NCBI GenBank assembly: GCA_964443275.1 | Contig: CAYUCE010000020.1 | Coordinates: 1 to 32,478, forward strand | Origin: CAYUCE01 sp964443275 | Lineage (GTDB): Bacteria; Bipolaricaulota; Bipolaricaulia; CAYUCE01 | Direction of reading: 5' to 3' | DNA: 32,478 nt | Shown here: positions 7,963 to 16,280 of the stretch, piece after piece | Layout of the letters: every line of letters starts with the position of its first letter | Position numbering within the stretch: position 1 is the stretch's first letter | Translations under genes and position numbers: made by a program | The notes under the pieces: generated by a model | Seen by the model: only the letters and a program-made list of their open reading frames with translations | What the model was told of the DNA's origin: nothing | The model's database searches: none

Positions 7963-8857
7963 AACCTAATTAGGGAACCCGCAATTTCATTATATGAGTT
8001 TAAGAACCTATTTCCCGATGAGGATGCCTGTAGGAAACACCTGTTTAATCTAAAGTGGCCTCATGGTGTTGAGTGTCCCCGATGCGGTCATTCCGAGTAT
8101 TATGAGATCAAAAAGCGCCATCTGTATCAGTGTAGAAACTGTCGTCATCAAACTTCAGTTACTGCCAATACCATCTTTCATCGCACTAGAATCCCGCTTA
8201 ATATTTGGTTTTGGGTTATATTCCTGGTGGCAGCGGATAAGAGAGGGATCTCCGCTTTAGCTATAAGCAGGGAGTTTCCTGTCTCCTACCCCACGGCCTG
8301 GACGATGCTGCATAAGATACGCCAAGCCATGCAGGACAGGGATGCCCGGTATCGATTGGCGGGTATCGTGGAGGTAGATGATGCTTACTTTGGCGGCCTA
8401 TCCCAAGGTGTAAAACGAGGCCGGAGCACCGATAAATTCAAAGTTCTGGTCTCTGTTTCCGTAACTCAAAAGGCAACCACCAGTTTGCCAAGATGGAGGT
8501 GATAGATGACCTCAGGCAGGATACTATAGATATGTGGATCAAAGATAGTACTAAGCTGGGCAGCAGGCTGCGAACGGATACTTGCAAGTCCTATTCGGAG
8601 TCGGTGATGGCTATGAACATGAGAGAATTATCGCCTTAAATTTACGTATTAGCGGGGTTCTAAAAAGCGTATATAGGCTGGTCTCCAACGTTAAAGGGCT
8701 GGTCTCCAACGTTAAAGCCTTTATGGCTAGAACTTATCATGGACTGGGCAAAAAGCATCTGGAGCGTTACCTGGATGAATATTGTTATCGGTATAATCGG
8801 CGACTCTGGCAGGATCAGTTATTCAACCGATTCCTGGCAGTTTGCGTAAATACTTAA
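7963..8857 (+). pseudogene. IS1595-family (ISXO2-like) transposase, degraded
   Basis: Three reading frames together give one IS1595-type transposase. The first (from a stop at 7960 to TGA at 8500-8502) has YEFKNLFPDEDACRKHLF, a zinc ribbon (CPRCG ... CRNC), then the helix-turn-helix region and the first catalytic-site segment VEVDDAYFGG. The second frame (about 8478-8639) continues with QFAKMEVIDDL and LRTD. The third (about 8600-8857) has GYEHERI, KAFMARTYHGLGKKHLERYL and YRYNRR. So there are two frameshifts, near 8465-8478 and 8585-8610, and no proper start codon. Inside the last part 21 bases are tandemly duplicated at 8676-8717. Terminal inverted repeats and target duplications could not be found. 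The element is dead and sits where transporter ATPase genes would be expected. Confidence 0.88.
8676..8717 (+). repeat. 21-bp tandem duplication inside the transposase remnant
   Basis: The unit beginning GGCTGGTCTCCAACG occurs at 8676-8696 and again, identical, at 8697-8717. It adds seven codons (LVSNVKG, LVSNVKA) without shifting the frame. Intact relatives have only one such segment before the KRWL/KAFM region, so this looks like a slippage duplication in a decaying gene. Confidence 0.9.
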
Positions 8858-8860
8858 TCT

Positions 8861-8889
8861 GTAGCATATACTGATTTAACCTTATAATC
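8861..8889 (+). promoter_or_regulatory. Possible promoter of the adh-aor operon
   Basis: A perfect -10 box TATAAT lies at 8884-8889, 30 bp before the alcohol dehydrogenase start. The matching -35 region (GTAGCA, 8861-8866, spacing 17) is weak, with three consensus bases. It lies immediately after the transposase remnant. Confidence 0.4.
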
Positions 8890-8918
8890 ATAAAAGATAT
8901 TAATCGGAGGAGGTAAAA

Positions 8919-10187
8919 ATGAATACTGAAGGAGCATATAAAGGTCACTGGTTGGGCAGAACTAATGAATATCCGCGCAACCCCAGAATTTATTTTGGCG
9001 TTGGATTAGCAAATAAACTAGGAAATTTAATCAAGGATGTTGCTATCAACAAAAACTGTATCATAATTACTGATAAGTCGCTGGCTGAGATTGGCCTAAT
9101 CAAGAATCCGAAGAAATCCCTAGAGGATCATGGTTTTACGGTAGAGCTTTATAAGGCCAAGCCGGAAGAACCCGAATCAAAAGAAATGGAGAAGATAATT
9201 GAAGTTGTCAAAGAGGGTGATTACGGTCTCGTAGTAGGATTGGGTGGAGGAAGCTGTATGGATAAGGCAAAAATAGCTGCAACCATATCGGAAGCTCCCG
9301 GGCAATTACAAGACTACGTCGCTCCTAGTTCAAAACCTCTAAAGGAATCTAAACCCATTGTGATGCTACCCACGACATCAGGTACGGGTAGCGAATGTTC
9401 TAACACAGCGGTAGTTATAGTTTCGCACAAGGAAATGGGTACAATAAAAACCTGGATAACAGGGGATCCGGTAATGGCAGATGCTGCGGTAATAGACCCA
9501 AGTTTGACCTTGGATTTACCCCCTAGGGTTACCGCTGGGAGTGGTATGGATGCACTGAGTCATACTGCTGAAGCTGTATTATCTTTGCAAGCAAATCCTT
9601 TTTCGGATGCAATATCTCTAAAAGCTATAGAGTTAGTGTCACAGAATTTAAGAACAGCTTACCATCAAGGAGATAATATTGAAGCAAGGTGGAACATGTC
9701 TTTAGCAGCATCGATAGGGGGGATGGTGATTAGCTATGATTGGATTGCTGGACCAGCAGTGTTAGCTCATGTAGCTTCAGAAGGTATATCAGCAAAATAT
9801 GAGATACCCCATGGAGAAGGGTGTGGTGTACTACTCCCATACGTTTATTGGTTTAACCTTCCAAGTGCTTATGGTCAAAAAAAATTGGCAAAAATAGCTC
9901 AATCTATGGGCGAAGATATTTCCGGCTTGAACAGTAAGGACGCATCTAAAAAGGCCATTACAGCTACATTTGATCTACTTGAAGATATAGATCTACCTAC
10001 CAACCTACGGCAATATGATATACCTGAAAAGGATATTCCACTGTTAGCAGAATATGTTCTGGAAAGAGCTGAAGACATGTATTCAATGCCCGAGTATAAT
10101 CCGCGTAAGGCTACTTTGGATAATCTAAAAGAATTTTTTCGTAAGGCTTTAGAGGGAAGACAATCCATAGACAAACCAGGTGATTAA
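8919..10187 (+). CDS. Iron-containing (group III) alcohol dehydrogenase
   Basis: This NAD(P)-dependent enzyme interconverts an alcohol or hydroxy acid and its carbonyl. The nucleotide site GLGGGSCMDKAK lies near residue 107, and PTTSGTGSE near 150. Metal ligands are recognisable by comparison with FucO: D211 and H215 in MDALSHTAEA, the histidine in VLAHVASE, and the one in IPHGEGCG. The second histidine of the usual HxxxH segment is Glu here. The length of 422 aa is slightly long. A strong GGAGGAGG precedes the ATG. The next gene, aldehyde:ferredoxin oxidoreductase, starts one base after this stop codon, so alcohol and aldehyde oxidation are probably coupled. The substrate cannot be deduced. 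Confidence 0.92.
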   Translation: MNTEGAYKGHWLGRTNEYPRNPRIYFGVGLANKLGNLIKDVAINKNCIIITDKSLAEIGLIKNPKKSLEDHGFTVELYKAKPEEPESKEMEKIIEVVKEGDYGLVVGLGGGSCMDKAKIAATISEAPGQLQDYVAPSSKPLKESKPIVMLPTTSGTGSECSNTAVVIVSHKEMGTIKTWITGDPVMADAAVIDPSLTLDLPPRVTAGSGMDALSHTAEAVLSLQANPFSDAISLKAIELVSQNLRTAYHQGDNIEARWNMSLAASIGGMVISYDWIAGPAVLAHVASEGISAKYEIPHGEGCGVLLPYVYWFNLPSAYGQKKLAKIAQSMGEDISGLNSKDASKKAITATFDLLEDIDLPTNLRQYDIPEKDIPLLAEYVLERAEDMYSMPEYNPRKATLDNLKEFFRKALEGRQSIDKPGD

Positions 10188-10188
10188 G

Positions 10189-12105
10189 ATGTCAAAATCA
10201 CTATATGGATATGCAGGGAAACTGCTTAGGATGGACTTAGGTAGCGAAACAACAAAGATTGAAAAAATCAATTCTGATTTCTTGAGAGAGTTTTTAGGTG
10301 GAAGTGGATATGCAAAACTGTTGTATGATGAGCTACCGAAAGGTATTGATCCACTAAATTCCAAAAATAAATTGATGTTTACTACGGGCCCATTAACTGG
10401 CACACGAGCACCGGGATCCGGATTTGCTTCAGTTTGCTTTAAATCTCCCCTCACTGGTCTTTGGGCTGATTCCAAATCTGGAGGTGAATGGGGTGGCGAA
10501 CTTAAGAGAGCGGGTTACGACCTATTAATAGTTGAGAATAAAGCTAAGATACCTGTATACCTAGTTATAGAAGATGATGTAGTGAAAATTAAACCTGCGA
10601 AGCATTTACAAGGTAAAACAACATCTCAAAAAGATGAGCTTATTAGACAAGAACTAGGGGATGAAGGATTCCAAACTGCCGTTATAGGGCCTGCTGGTGA
10701 AAACATGGTTAGATTTGCAAATGTTATGGTGAAGGGACTTACAAAAGCGAATATGGGGCGGGCGTTTGGTCGATGCGGAGCGGGTGCTGTGATGGGTTCA
10801 AAAAACCTGCATGCCATTGCAGTAAAGGGCAATGGAGAAATCCCGGTTGCAAAACCCGGTGAATTTTCATCCGCTGTAAAGGAGTATAAAAAAAGAATCT
10901 TAACCAATACTGGAAAGGAAGGTTGGGCTGAAGATGGTACCACAGGAGATATACCTGCTTGTGATGAAGTGGGAGATTTTCCTACAAAGAATTGGAGATC
11001 CAATTCCTGGGGAGAAGGGGAGGCACTTTATGATCACTTTAAAAAAGAAAACCTCGTAAAGTCTACACCTTGCTATAAGGGCTGCATCTTGCAATGTGGT
11101 AGAATATGTCAGGTCGTAGAGGGAGAATGGAAAACTCCGCAGCACGAAGGCGGGGAATACGAGAGTATTTCAGCCTTTACAGCTTTTGTGCTAAATGAAA
11201 ACGTAGATGCAGCCGTACATGCTGATTACCTATGTAACGAATACGGGTTGGATACGATTTCAACCGGAGCAGCTATTGCGTTTGCTATGGACTGCTTTGA
11301 CCAGGGAATTTTAGGAAAGGAAGAGACTAGAAGTTTAGAACTTAAATGGGGAAATGCCGAAACTATAATTAAACTGGTTAAAAAGATAGCAAAACGGGAA
11401 GGTTTAGGAAAATTGCTTGGTGAAGGAGTTAAAGTTGCTTCTGAAAAGCTAGGTGGTACTGCCCAAGAGCTTGCAATACACGTAAAGGGCTTAGAGGGTC
11501 CAGCACACGATCCACGATCAGGAAAGACACTCGCCCCCATGTACGGGACAAATAATCGAGGTATGTGTCATATCCACCCGCTTGAAGGTATGGCTTTTGA
11601 TTGTGGTAAAATCGATTTTGGATTAACCTCTTTTGGATTACCTAATCCCAAAGATATAGACAGATTTGCCGAAAACGGTAAGGGGAAGATTGCAAAAACA
11701 TTACAAGATTTTGGAACAGTTCCTGATATCGTGGGTATTTGTAAATTCTATATCTATGAGGGGCTAGGGCTAAAAGAAATCTCAGGAATGGTCTCTTCTC
11801 TAACTGGTTGGAATATAGGTGGTGAAGATCTACTATCGACAGGAGAACGAGTTTTCACACTCCAGAGAATGTTCAATATAAGAGAAGGTGTAAGAAGAAG
11901 GGATGATATGCTTCCTAAAAGAGTTCTAAATATACCAGAGTTTGGTGCTTACTCATCGAAAAAGGATGCAAAAATACAAGAATATCTAAGGATGTTAGAT
12001 GATTTATATAAGGCTAGAAGATGGAACCTTAACACCGGGATCCCAACCGATACTAAACTTTCGGAGCTAGGACTCACGGATCTTAATCAAAAAATACCCG
12101 ATTGA
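10189..12105 (+). CDS. aor: Aldehyde:ferredoxin oxidoreductase family, tungsten-pterin enzyme
   Basis: This cytoplasmic enzyme oxidises aldehydes to carboxylic acids with ferredoxin, or reduces acids, using a bis-pterin tungsten or molybdenum cofactor and a 4Fe-4S cluster. The N-terminus YGYAGKLLRMDLGSE and the stretch LTGTRAPGSGFASVCFKSP are the typical N-terminal domain. The cofactor-binding regions include KANMGRAFGRCGAGAVMGSK near residue 185 and EGPAHDPRSGK near 440. Cluster cysteines are probably C295, C299, C303 and C518; the first three are spaced CxxxCxxxC rather than the CxxCxxxC of Pyrococcus AOR. ATG 10189 is preferred over the in-frame GTG at 10180, because AGGTGA (10178-10183) forms its ribosome site; the protein is 638 aa. 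Subfamily (AOR, FOR, GAPOR or other) is undecided. Confidence 0.9.
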   Translation: MSKSLYGYAGKLLRMDLGSETTKIEKINSDFLREFLGGSGYAKLLYDELPKGIDPLNSKNKLMFTTGPLTGTRAPGSGFASVCFKSPLTGLWADSKSGGEWGGELKRAGYDLLIVENKAKIPVYLVIEDDVVKIKPAKHLQGKTTSQKDELIRQELGDEGFQTAVIGPAGENMVRFANVMVKGLTKANMGRAFGRCGAGAVMGSKNLHAIAVKGNGEIPVAKPGEFSSAVKEYKKRILTNTGKEGWAEDGTTGDIPACDEVGDFPTKNWRSNSWGEGEALYDHFKKENLVKSTPCYKGCILQCGRICQVVEGEWKTPQHEGGEYESISAFTAFVLNENVDAAVHADYLCNEYGLDTISTGAAIAFAMDCFDQGILGKEETRSLELKWGNAETIIKLVKKIAKREGLGKLLGEGVKVASEKLGGTAQELAIHVKGLEGPAHDPRSGKTLAPMYGTNNRGMCHIHPLEGMAFDCGKIDFGLTSFGLPNPKDIDRFAENGKGKIAKTLQDFGTVPDIVGICKFYIYEGLGLKEISGMVSSLTGWNIGGEDLLSTGERVFTLQRMFNIREGVRRRDDMLPKRVLNIPEFGAYSSKKDAKIQEYLRMLDDLYKARRWNLNTGIPTDTKLSELGLTDLNQKIPD

Positions 12106-12130
12106 TGAGCATTAAAAAACTTAGTTTGAT

Positions 12131-12159
12131 TTGACATAAAAATTCTTTTTAAATGTCAA
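12131..12159. other. Short inverted repeat after aor
   Basis: TTGACAT (12131-12137) and ATGTCAA (12153-12159) form a perfect 7-bp inverted repeat with a 15-base AT-rich spacer, 25 bp after the aor stop codon. It could be a weak hairpin at the end of the adh-aor transcript or a protein site. There is no T tract. Confidence 0.35.
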
Positions 12160-12572
12160 CAACGCCAAAGAAAATATTGCAACATAAGGATTTAAGTATC
12201 TGTTATCACACTTATACCCTTTCGTTAATAGTACCAACTCCTGAGAGTGTTAGCCTGATGAGATCAAAGATTAGGCAAATGGGATTAGATAAACGGCTGG
12301 TGTCGATCAGATCTATTAACCTTTACGTACTGGATTTAGATAATTACGAAGAAACTCTCGCTGCTGTTTCTGAGTAGGCGGAGAAAGCTAAAAACCTCGA
12401 TGGAGCTGCAGTGATAGTTCTCGGCTGCACAGTAATAGGACCTATAGCTGCAAAGCTTGCAGATCACTTTAATGTTTCAGTTATCGAACTAGGAACTGCT
12501 ACTTTAAAGATTGCCGAAGCCTTTGCTGCTCCTAAGTGGTGTTTAACTTTGTTATCGTCAAATAAATCATAA
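12153..12572 (+). pseudogene. Asp/Glu/hydantoin racemase, C-terminal remnant with in-frame amber stop
   Basis: The frame starting at 12153 reads LSLIVPTPESVSLMRSKIRQ, then LVSIRSINLYVLDLDN, and hits TAG at 12375-12377. The same frame continues without shift as GAAVIVLGCTVIGPIAAKLA and VSVIELGTATLKIAEAF to TAA at 12570-12572. Both parts align with the C-terminal half of hydantoin/Asp-Glu racemases, including the catalytic cysteine in VLGCT. The N-terminal half with its own cysteine is missing, since only 47 bp separate this frame from the aor stop. No ribosome site precedes it. It is therefore a truncated relic. Such racemases often stand beside GntR regulators, amidases and Dpp-like transporters, so it may once have belonged to the upstream catabolic cluster. 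Confidence 0.75.
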
Positions 12573-12750
12573 ATTTTAATTTACTACTATCTCAGTAGAT
12601 AAATGTCCAAGGTTTATTTACAAGTTCAAAATGATTTTAAAAGTGACTCTTTAAATCTTCAGTTGGTAGAACAGATGATTCCAAAATCTGCGAATTATCA
12701 TCAATTTTAGATGTTTTGCGACTTATTTGGTCGTTTTTGAGGTGTAGTTA
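12573..12750. other. Intergenic region before tdh
   Basis: This 178-bp AT-rich stretch has no gene. It holds a fragment (about 12655-12692) that resembles the D-arm and anticodon part of a tRNA-Trp but lacks a T-arm and pairing stems. A very short hairpin (CGAC/GTCG, 12719-12733) followed by TTTTT lies just before tdh and is too weak to call a terminator. Confidence 0.4.
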
Positions 12751-13716
12751 ATGAGATCTAAGACCAGAGGGAAAATTTTAGTAACCGGAGCCGTTGGTCA
12801 GATAGGTTCGGAGCTAGTGGAGACCTTGAGAGCAAAATATGACAAAACTTCAGTAATAGCTGCCGGCCATAAAACAGAGCCTCCAGAGGAGATGCGAAAG
12901 CAAGGCCCATTTGAATTTGTGGATGTCCTAGATAGGGAGACCATCGATGAAACAATAGAAAAATATGATATCGATACCATCTACCATCTTGGGGCAATAC
13001 TTTCGGTCAAAGGGGAGAAGGTTCCCCAAAAGTGTTTTGAAGTCAACGTAGTGGGAACTTACAATGTCTTAGAAGCAGGATTAAAATATGATATTATTCG
13101 AATAATTATCCCTAGCTCCATCGGGGTTTTTGGACCAGAAACCCCAAAAGAGAAGACTCCCAATGAAACCATCCTACGTCCCACCACTATGTACGGGGTT
13201 ACTAAAGTAACTGATGAGCTCTTGGGTAACTATTACTTCCAAAAATTCGGCCTAGACGTCAGAGGAACCAGGTTACCTGGAATTATAAGTTCCAAAACTA
13301 TGCCCGGGGGAGGAACAACCGACTACGCAGTGGAAATGTTTTATGAGGCCATCAAGAATGGGCACTACACTTGCTTTGTACGGGAAGACACGGTTCTTCC
13401 TTTTATGTATATACCGGACTGCATTAAAGCCTTGGTGGATTTGGCTGAAGCCGATTTATCTGGACTTAAACACCACTGCGACTACAATGTCAGCTCAATG
13501 AGCTTTTCTGCTGGTCAGCTGGCTAATTCTATAAAAGAGGTAATACCTGACTTCAAATGTGAGTTTAAACCTGATCAGCGCCAGGAGATTGCCGATTCCT
13601 GGCCTGACTCATTAGACGATACAGCCGCCCGACAAGAATGGGGTTGGGAACCAGAATACGATCTTGAGACCATGACTGAGGATATGATCAAGAAATTAAA
13701 AAGGAAACTAGCTTGA
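12751..13716 (+). CDS. tdh: L-threonine 3-dehydrogenase, short-chain (epimerase-like) type
   Basis: The enzyme oxidises L-threonine with NAD+ to 2-amino-3-ketobutyrate in the cytoplasm. It belongs to the extended short-chain (UDP-sugar epimerase-like) family, not the zinc MDR type of E. coli. The Rossmann motif TGAVGQIG is at residues 12-19. The catalytic pair is Y148 and K152 in TTMYGVTKV. The stretch PGGGTTDYAVEMFYEAI near 190 is characteristic of SDR-type threonine dehydrogenases. Length 321 aa is normal. GAGGTG lies 6 bases before the ATG. The ketobutyrate CoA ligase gene follows directly, which supports the function strongly, because the product is unstable and is passed on to that enzyme. 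Confidence 0.92.
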   Translation: MRSKTRGKILVTGAVGQIGSELVETLRAKYDKTSVIAAGHKTEPPEEMRKQGPFEFVDVLDRETIDETIEKYDIDTIYHLGAILSVKGEKVPQKCFEVNVVGTYNVLEAGLKYDIIRIIIPSSIGVFGPETPKEKTPNETILRPTTMYGVTKVTDELLGNYYFQKFGLDVRGTRLPGIISSKTMPGGGTTDYAVEMFYEAIKNGHYTCFVREDTVLPFMYIPDCIKALVDLAEADLSGLKHHCDYNVSSMSFSAGQLANSIKEVIPDFKCEFKPDQRQEIADSWPDSLDDTAARQEWGWEPEYDLETMTEDMIKKLKRKLA

Positions 13717-13740
13717 AAAAATTTACCAGAGGTGATTAAT

Positions 13741-14964
13741 TTGCCCCTAGAGAAGATGGAATCTGTAGTAGAAGAGAAGTTAAAAGACTTGGAAGAAGAG
13801 GGTACTTTAAAAGGAGAAGAGTGGGTGATAAAAGAAATAAAACCAGCCACTAACGAAAAAGGCCCAAGATATATTATGGAAAGTCAAGCTAATAAGGAAT
13901 TTTTAAGGATGAATTCAAATTCCTATCTGGGAATGAACTTAAAGGAGGAAGTGATAAGAGCAGAAGAAAAGTCCGCACAAAAGTATGGAGCTGGGCCGGG
14001 AGCGGTGCGTTTTATCCATGGGACCTTCACCCCTCACGTTAAGTTGGAAGATAAATTAGCTGATTTTCACCGCAAAGATGCAGGGATGATATTTAGTTCA
14101 GCATATTCGGCAAACTGTGGGATATTGGCCCCCTTAATTTCAAAACAAACTGTAGTAATGAGCGATGAACTAAACCACAACAGTATTATAAATGCCATCA
14201 GATTATCCCGTCCCCAGGACAAAGAGATCTACCATCACCTAGATTTTGAGGATATGGAATCTAAAATTCAGAAGTGGATAGGCAAAGCGAAAAGGATTAT
14301 GATAGCCACCGACGGGGTATTTAGCATGCGGGGGGATTACCCGGATCTTTCTCAGATAGTTGAAATAAGTGAGGAATATGATTCGGAGTTCGAAGAAGGT
14401 ATATTTGTAGTAGTTGACGACTCTCACGGAGTGGGAGCGTTCGGACAGACCGGAAGGGGTACCCCGGAGATAACAAAGGGAGAGGGAGTGGACATCATAA
14501 CATCTACCTTGGGGAAAGCCCTGGGGGTTAACGGGGGTTATCTAGTTACCAATGCCAGAATAATCGAGTATTTGAGAGAGACCTCACCGTTTTATGTGTA
14601 TTCCAATCCTATAACTCCAGCCGAAGCCTCAGCGGCAATTAAAGCCTTGGAAATACTGGATAGTGAGAGGGGAAGAGAGTTACTTAATAGATTGAGGGGA
14701 AATACCGACTACTTCGAAAAAGGGGTGATAGATCTGGGGTATGAGATTATTGAAGGTCCCCATCCTATCGTGCCGGTAATGATCAGAGATACAGGTGAGA
14801 CCGAACGATTGGTCAATTATCTCAAGGAAAACGGTATCCTGGTAATAGGGCTTAAATTCCCGGTGGTCCCCCAGGGTGATGAGTCTATAAGGTTTCAAAT
14901 CTCCGCCGATCACACTCAACAGGATTTAGATTATGCATTGAGGATTTTGAAAGAATATATGTAA
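13741..14964 (+). CDS. kbl: 2-amino-3-ketobutyrate CoA ligase (glycine C-acetyltransferase)
   Basis: This PLP enzyme of the alpha-oxoamine synthase family splits 2-amino-3-ketobutyrate with CoA into glycine and acetyl-CoA. Family marks are NSYLGMNL, GPGAVRFIHGT, the PLP-ring histidine in SDELNHNSII, VVVDDSHGVGAFG with the cofactor-binding Asp, and the Schiff-base lysine K259 in STLGKALG. Near the end KFPVVPQGDESIRFQIS is typical. TTG at 13741 is chosen because AGAGGTGA (13728-13735) forms its ribosome site. An in-frame GTG at 13732 would overlap that site and add three residues. The product is 407 aa. With tdh it makes the complete threonine-to-glycine route feeding the glycine cleavage genes downstream. 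Confidence 0.93.
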   Translation: MPLEKMESVVEEKLKDLEEEGTLKGEEWVIKEIKPATNEKGPRYIMESQANKEFLRMNSNSYLGMNLKEEVIRAEEKSAQKYGAGPGAVRFIHGTFTPHVKLEDKLADFHRKDAGMIFSSAYSANCGILAPLISKQTVVMSDELNHNSIINAIRLSRPQDKEIYHHLDFEDMESKIQKWIGKAKRIMIATDGVFSMRGDYPDLSQIVEISEEYDSEFEEGIFVVVDDSHGVGAFGQTGRGTPEITKGEGVDIITSTLGKALGVNGGYLVTNARIIEYLRETSPFYVYSNPITPAEASAAIKALEILDSERGRELLNRLRGNTDYFEKGVIDLGYEIIEGPHPIVPVMIRDTGETERLVNYLKENGILVIGLKFPVVPQGDESIRFQISADHTQQDLDYALRILKEYM

Positions 14965-14965
14965 A

Positions 14966-15105
14966 TGTAGTTGCACCACCTGGCTTAGTTCCCGGTTGAG
15001 GACAGAGCCCCAACCCTACGGATTCACGATACAATTAAATGTAGGGGGGCTCCGTCCGGCTCGAAGAGGAGAGGCGTGCTAATCACTTATGAAGTGCTGT
15101 ATTAG
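14966..15105. repeat. MITE-like dispersed repeat, diverged copy 2
   Basis: The right end (GTGCTAATCA ... TATTAG, to 15105) matches the right end of the repeats at 9-159 and 18540-18690, and the stretch CCGGTTG followed by CCAACCCTAC matches their middle. The internal hairpin has changed: GACAGAGCCCC near 15000 pairs, with one mismatch, with GGGGCTCCGTC near 15047-15057. The left end is not recognisable. It fills most of the gap between kbl and the aminotransferase gene. Confidence 0.6.
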
Positions 15106-15200
15106 CGTTGAAGTTAGTTAACAGAGTTGGAAAGAAAAGTCAGTTCTTATACCATTATTTGAAGGTAGAAAACAAGAAACTTTTCTTTAGGAGGTAAAAG

Positions 15201-16268
15201 ATGCACAAAAAGCTATTTACACCTGGGCCAGTTGAAGTTAGGCCGGAAATATTACAAGCCATGTCCACTCCTCAGATCCATCATCGCTCACCCGAATTTT
15301 CACGAACTTATGATGACGTGCAAGAGAATTTAAAGAGACTGCTTTACACCGAGAATCCGGTCTTTCTGATTACTTCATCTTCAACTGGGGCTATGCAGGC
15401 AGCGGTGACCAATACGGTTTCTAAAAAGTGCCTTAATTTAGTAAATGGTGCTTTTTCCACCCGGTGGCATCAGATAACGGAGAGGAACGGATTGCCGAAT
15501 GAAAAGCTAGATTTGGAATGGGACAGGGCCATAAAACCGGCCATGGTGGATGAGAAGTTAAAAACTGGCAAGTTCGATGCGGTTGCTTTGGTATTTAACG
15601 AAACCTCCACCGGCATGATGAATCCTCTTCCGGAAATAGCCGAAGTGGTTAAGCAATACCCCGATGTTTTACTGTTGGTGGATGCGGTAAGTGGTATGGC
15701 CGGAGCCAAGATAGAGGTAGACAAATGGGGAGTGGATGTCTGTCTGGCCGGGGTACAAAAGGCGTTTGCTCTTCCCTCCGGATTAACCGTGGCTTCGATA
15801 AGCCAAAAAGCCCTGGATAGAGCCGAGAAACTGGACCGAGGCTATTACTTCAACTTCCCACTACTTCTTAAATATCATAAGAGAAGCCAAACCCGAGTTA
15901 CCCCCTGTATAGCGCAAATTTTTGCCCTGCAGGAACAACTAAAGGAGATGATGGAGGAAGAAGGTTTGGAAAATAGGTTCAAACGTCATAAAGAGATGGC
16001 CAGTATCGTCCAGAATTGGGCTAGGGAGAAGTTCGACTTATTCCCGGAAGAAGGATACGAATCAGTGACCCTGACCTGTGTAAAAAACACCCGGGGAATA
16101 TCTGTAGCTGACTTGAACAACGAACTTATCGAAAAACACAACATTCGTATCTCCAATGGTTATGGTGATCTAAAGGAAAAGACCTTCCGGATTGCCCATA
16201 TGGGAGATATCCAAATCGCAGATGTGAGAGGCTTGTTGGCCACAATTGATGACATTTTAGGTATATAG
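15201..16268 (+). CDS. Class V aminotransferase, serine/alanine-glyoxylate or phosphoserine type
   Basis: This is a PLP-dependent aminotransferase. The opening KLFTPGPVEVRPEIL with HHRSPEF is the class V signature for substrate and dimer contacts. SSSTGAMQAAV binds the cofactor phosphate, LLVDAVSGMAG contains the PLP-nitrogen Asp, and K187 in AGVQKAFALPSG is the Schiff-base lysine. The length of 355 aa is normal. AGGAGG precedes the ATG. serA starts 12 bp after its stop codon. In Thermotoga and some clostridia a similar pair is thought to make phosphoserine from 3-phosphoglycerate, so a SerC-like role is the best guess. Serine-glyoxylate or alanine-glyoxylate transamination is the alternative, and either would fit the surrounding glycine/serine genes. 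Confidence 0.85.
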   Translation: MHKKLFTPGPVEVRPEILQAMSTPQIHHRSPEFSRTYDDVQENLKRLLYTENPVFLITSSSTGAMQAAVTNTVSKKCLNLVNGAFSTRWHQITERNGLPNEKLDLEWDRAIKPAMVDEKLKTGKFDAVALVFNETSTGMMNPLPEIAEVVKQYPDVLLLVDAVSGMAGAKIEVDKWGVDVCLAGVQKAFALPSGLTVASISQKALDRAEKLDRGYYFNFPLLLKYHKRSQTRVTPCIAQIFALQEQLKEMMEEEGLENRFKRHKEMASIVQNWAREKFDLFPEEGYESVTLTCVKNTRGISVADLNNELIEKHNIRISNGYGDLKEKTFRIAHMGDIQIADVRGLLATIDDILGI

Positions 16269-16280
16269 AGGAGGGAAATA

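Noticed and set aside
7948..8918. Terminal inverted repeats of the IS1595 element.
   Set aside because: No convincing pair of matching ends or target duplication could be found on either side of the transposase remnant.
12655..12692. tRNA-Trp-like fragment (GGTAGAACAGATG, TCCAAAATCTG) before tdh.
   Set aside because: The D-arm and anticodon bases look familiar but the anticodon stem does not pair in the standard register and there is no T-arm or acceptor stem. It is not a tRNA gene; at most a relic or chance.
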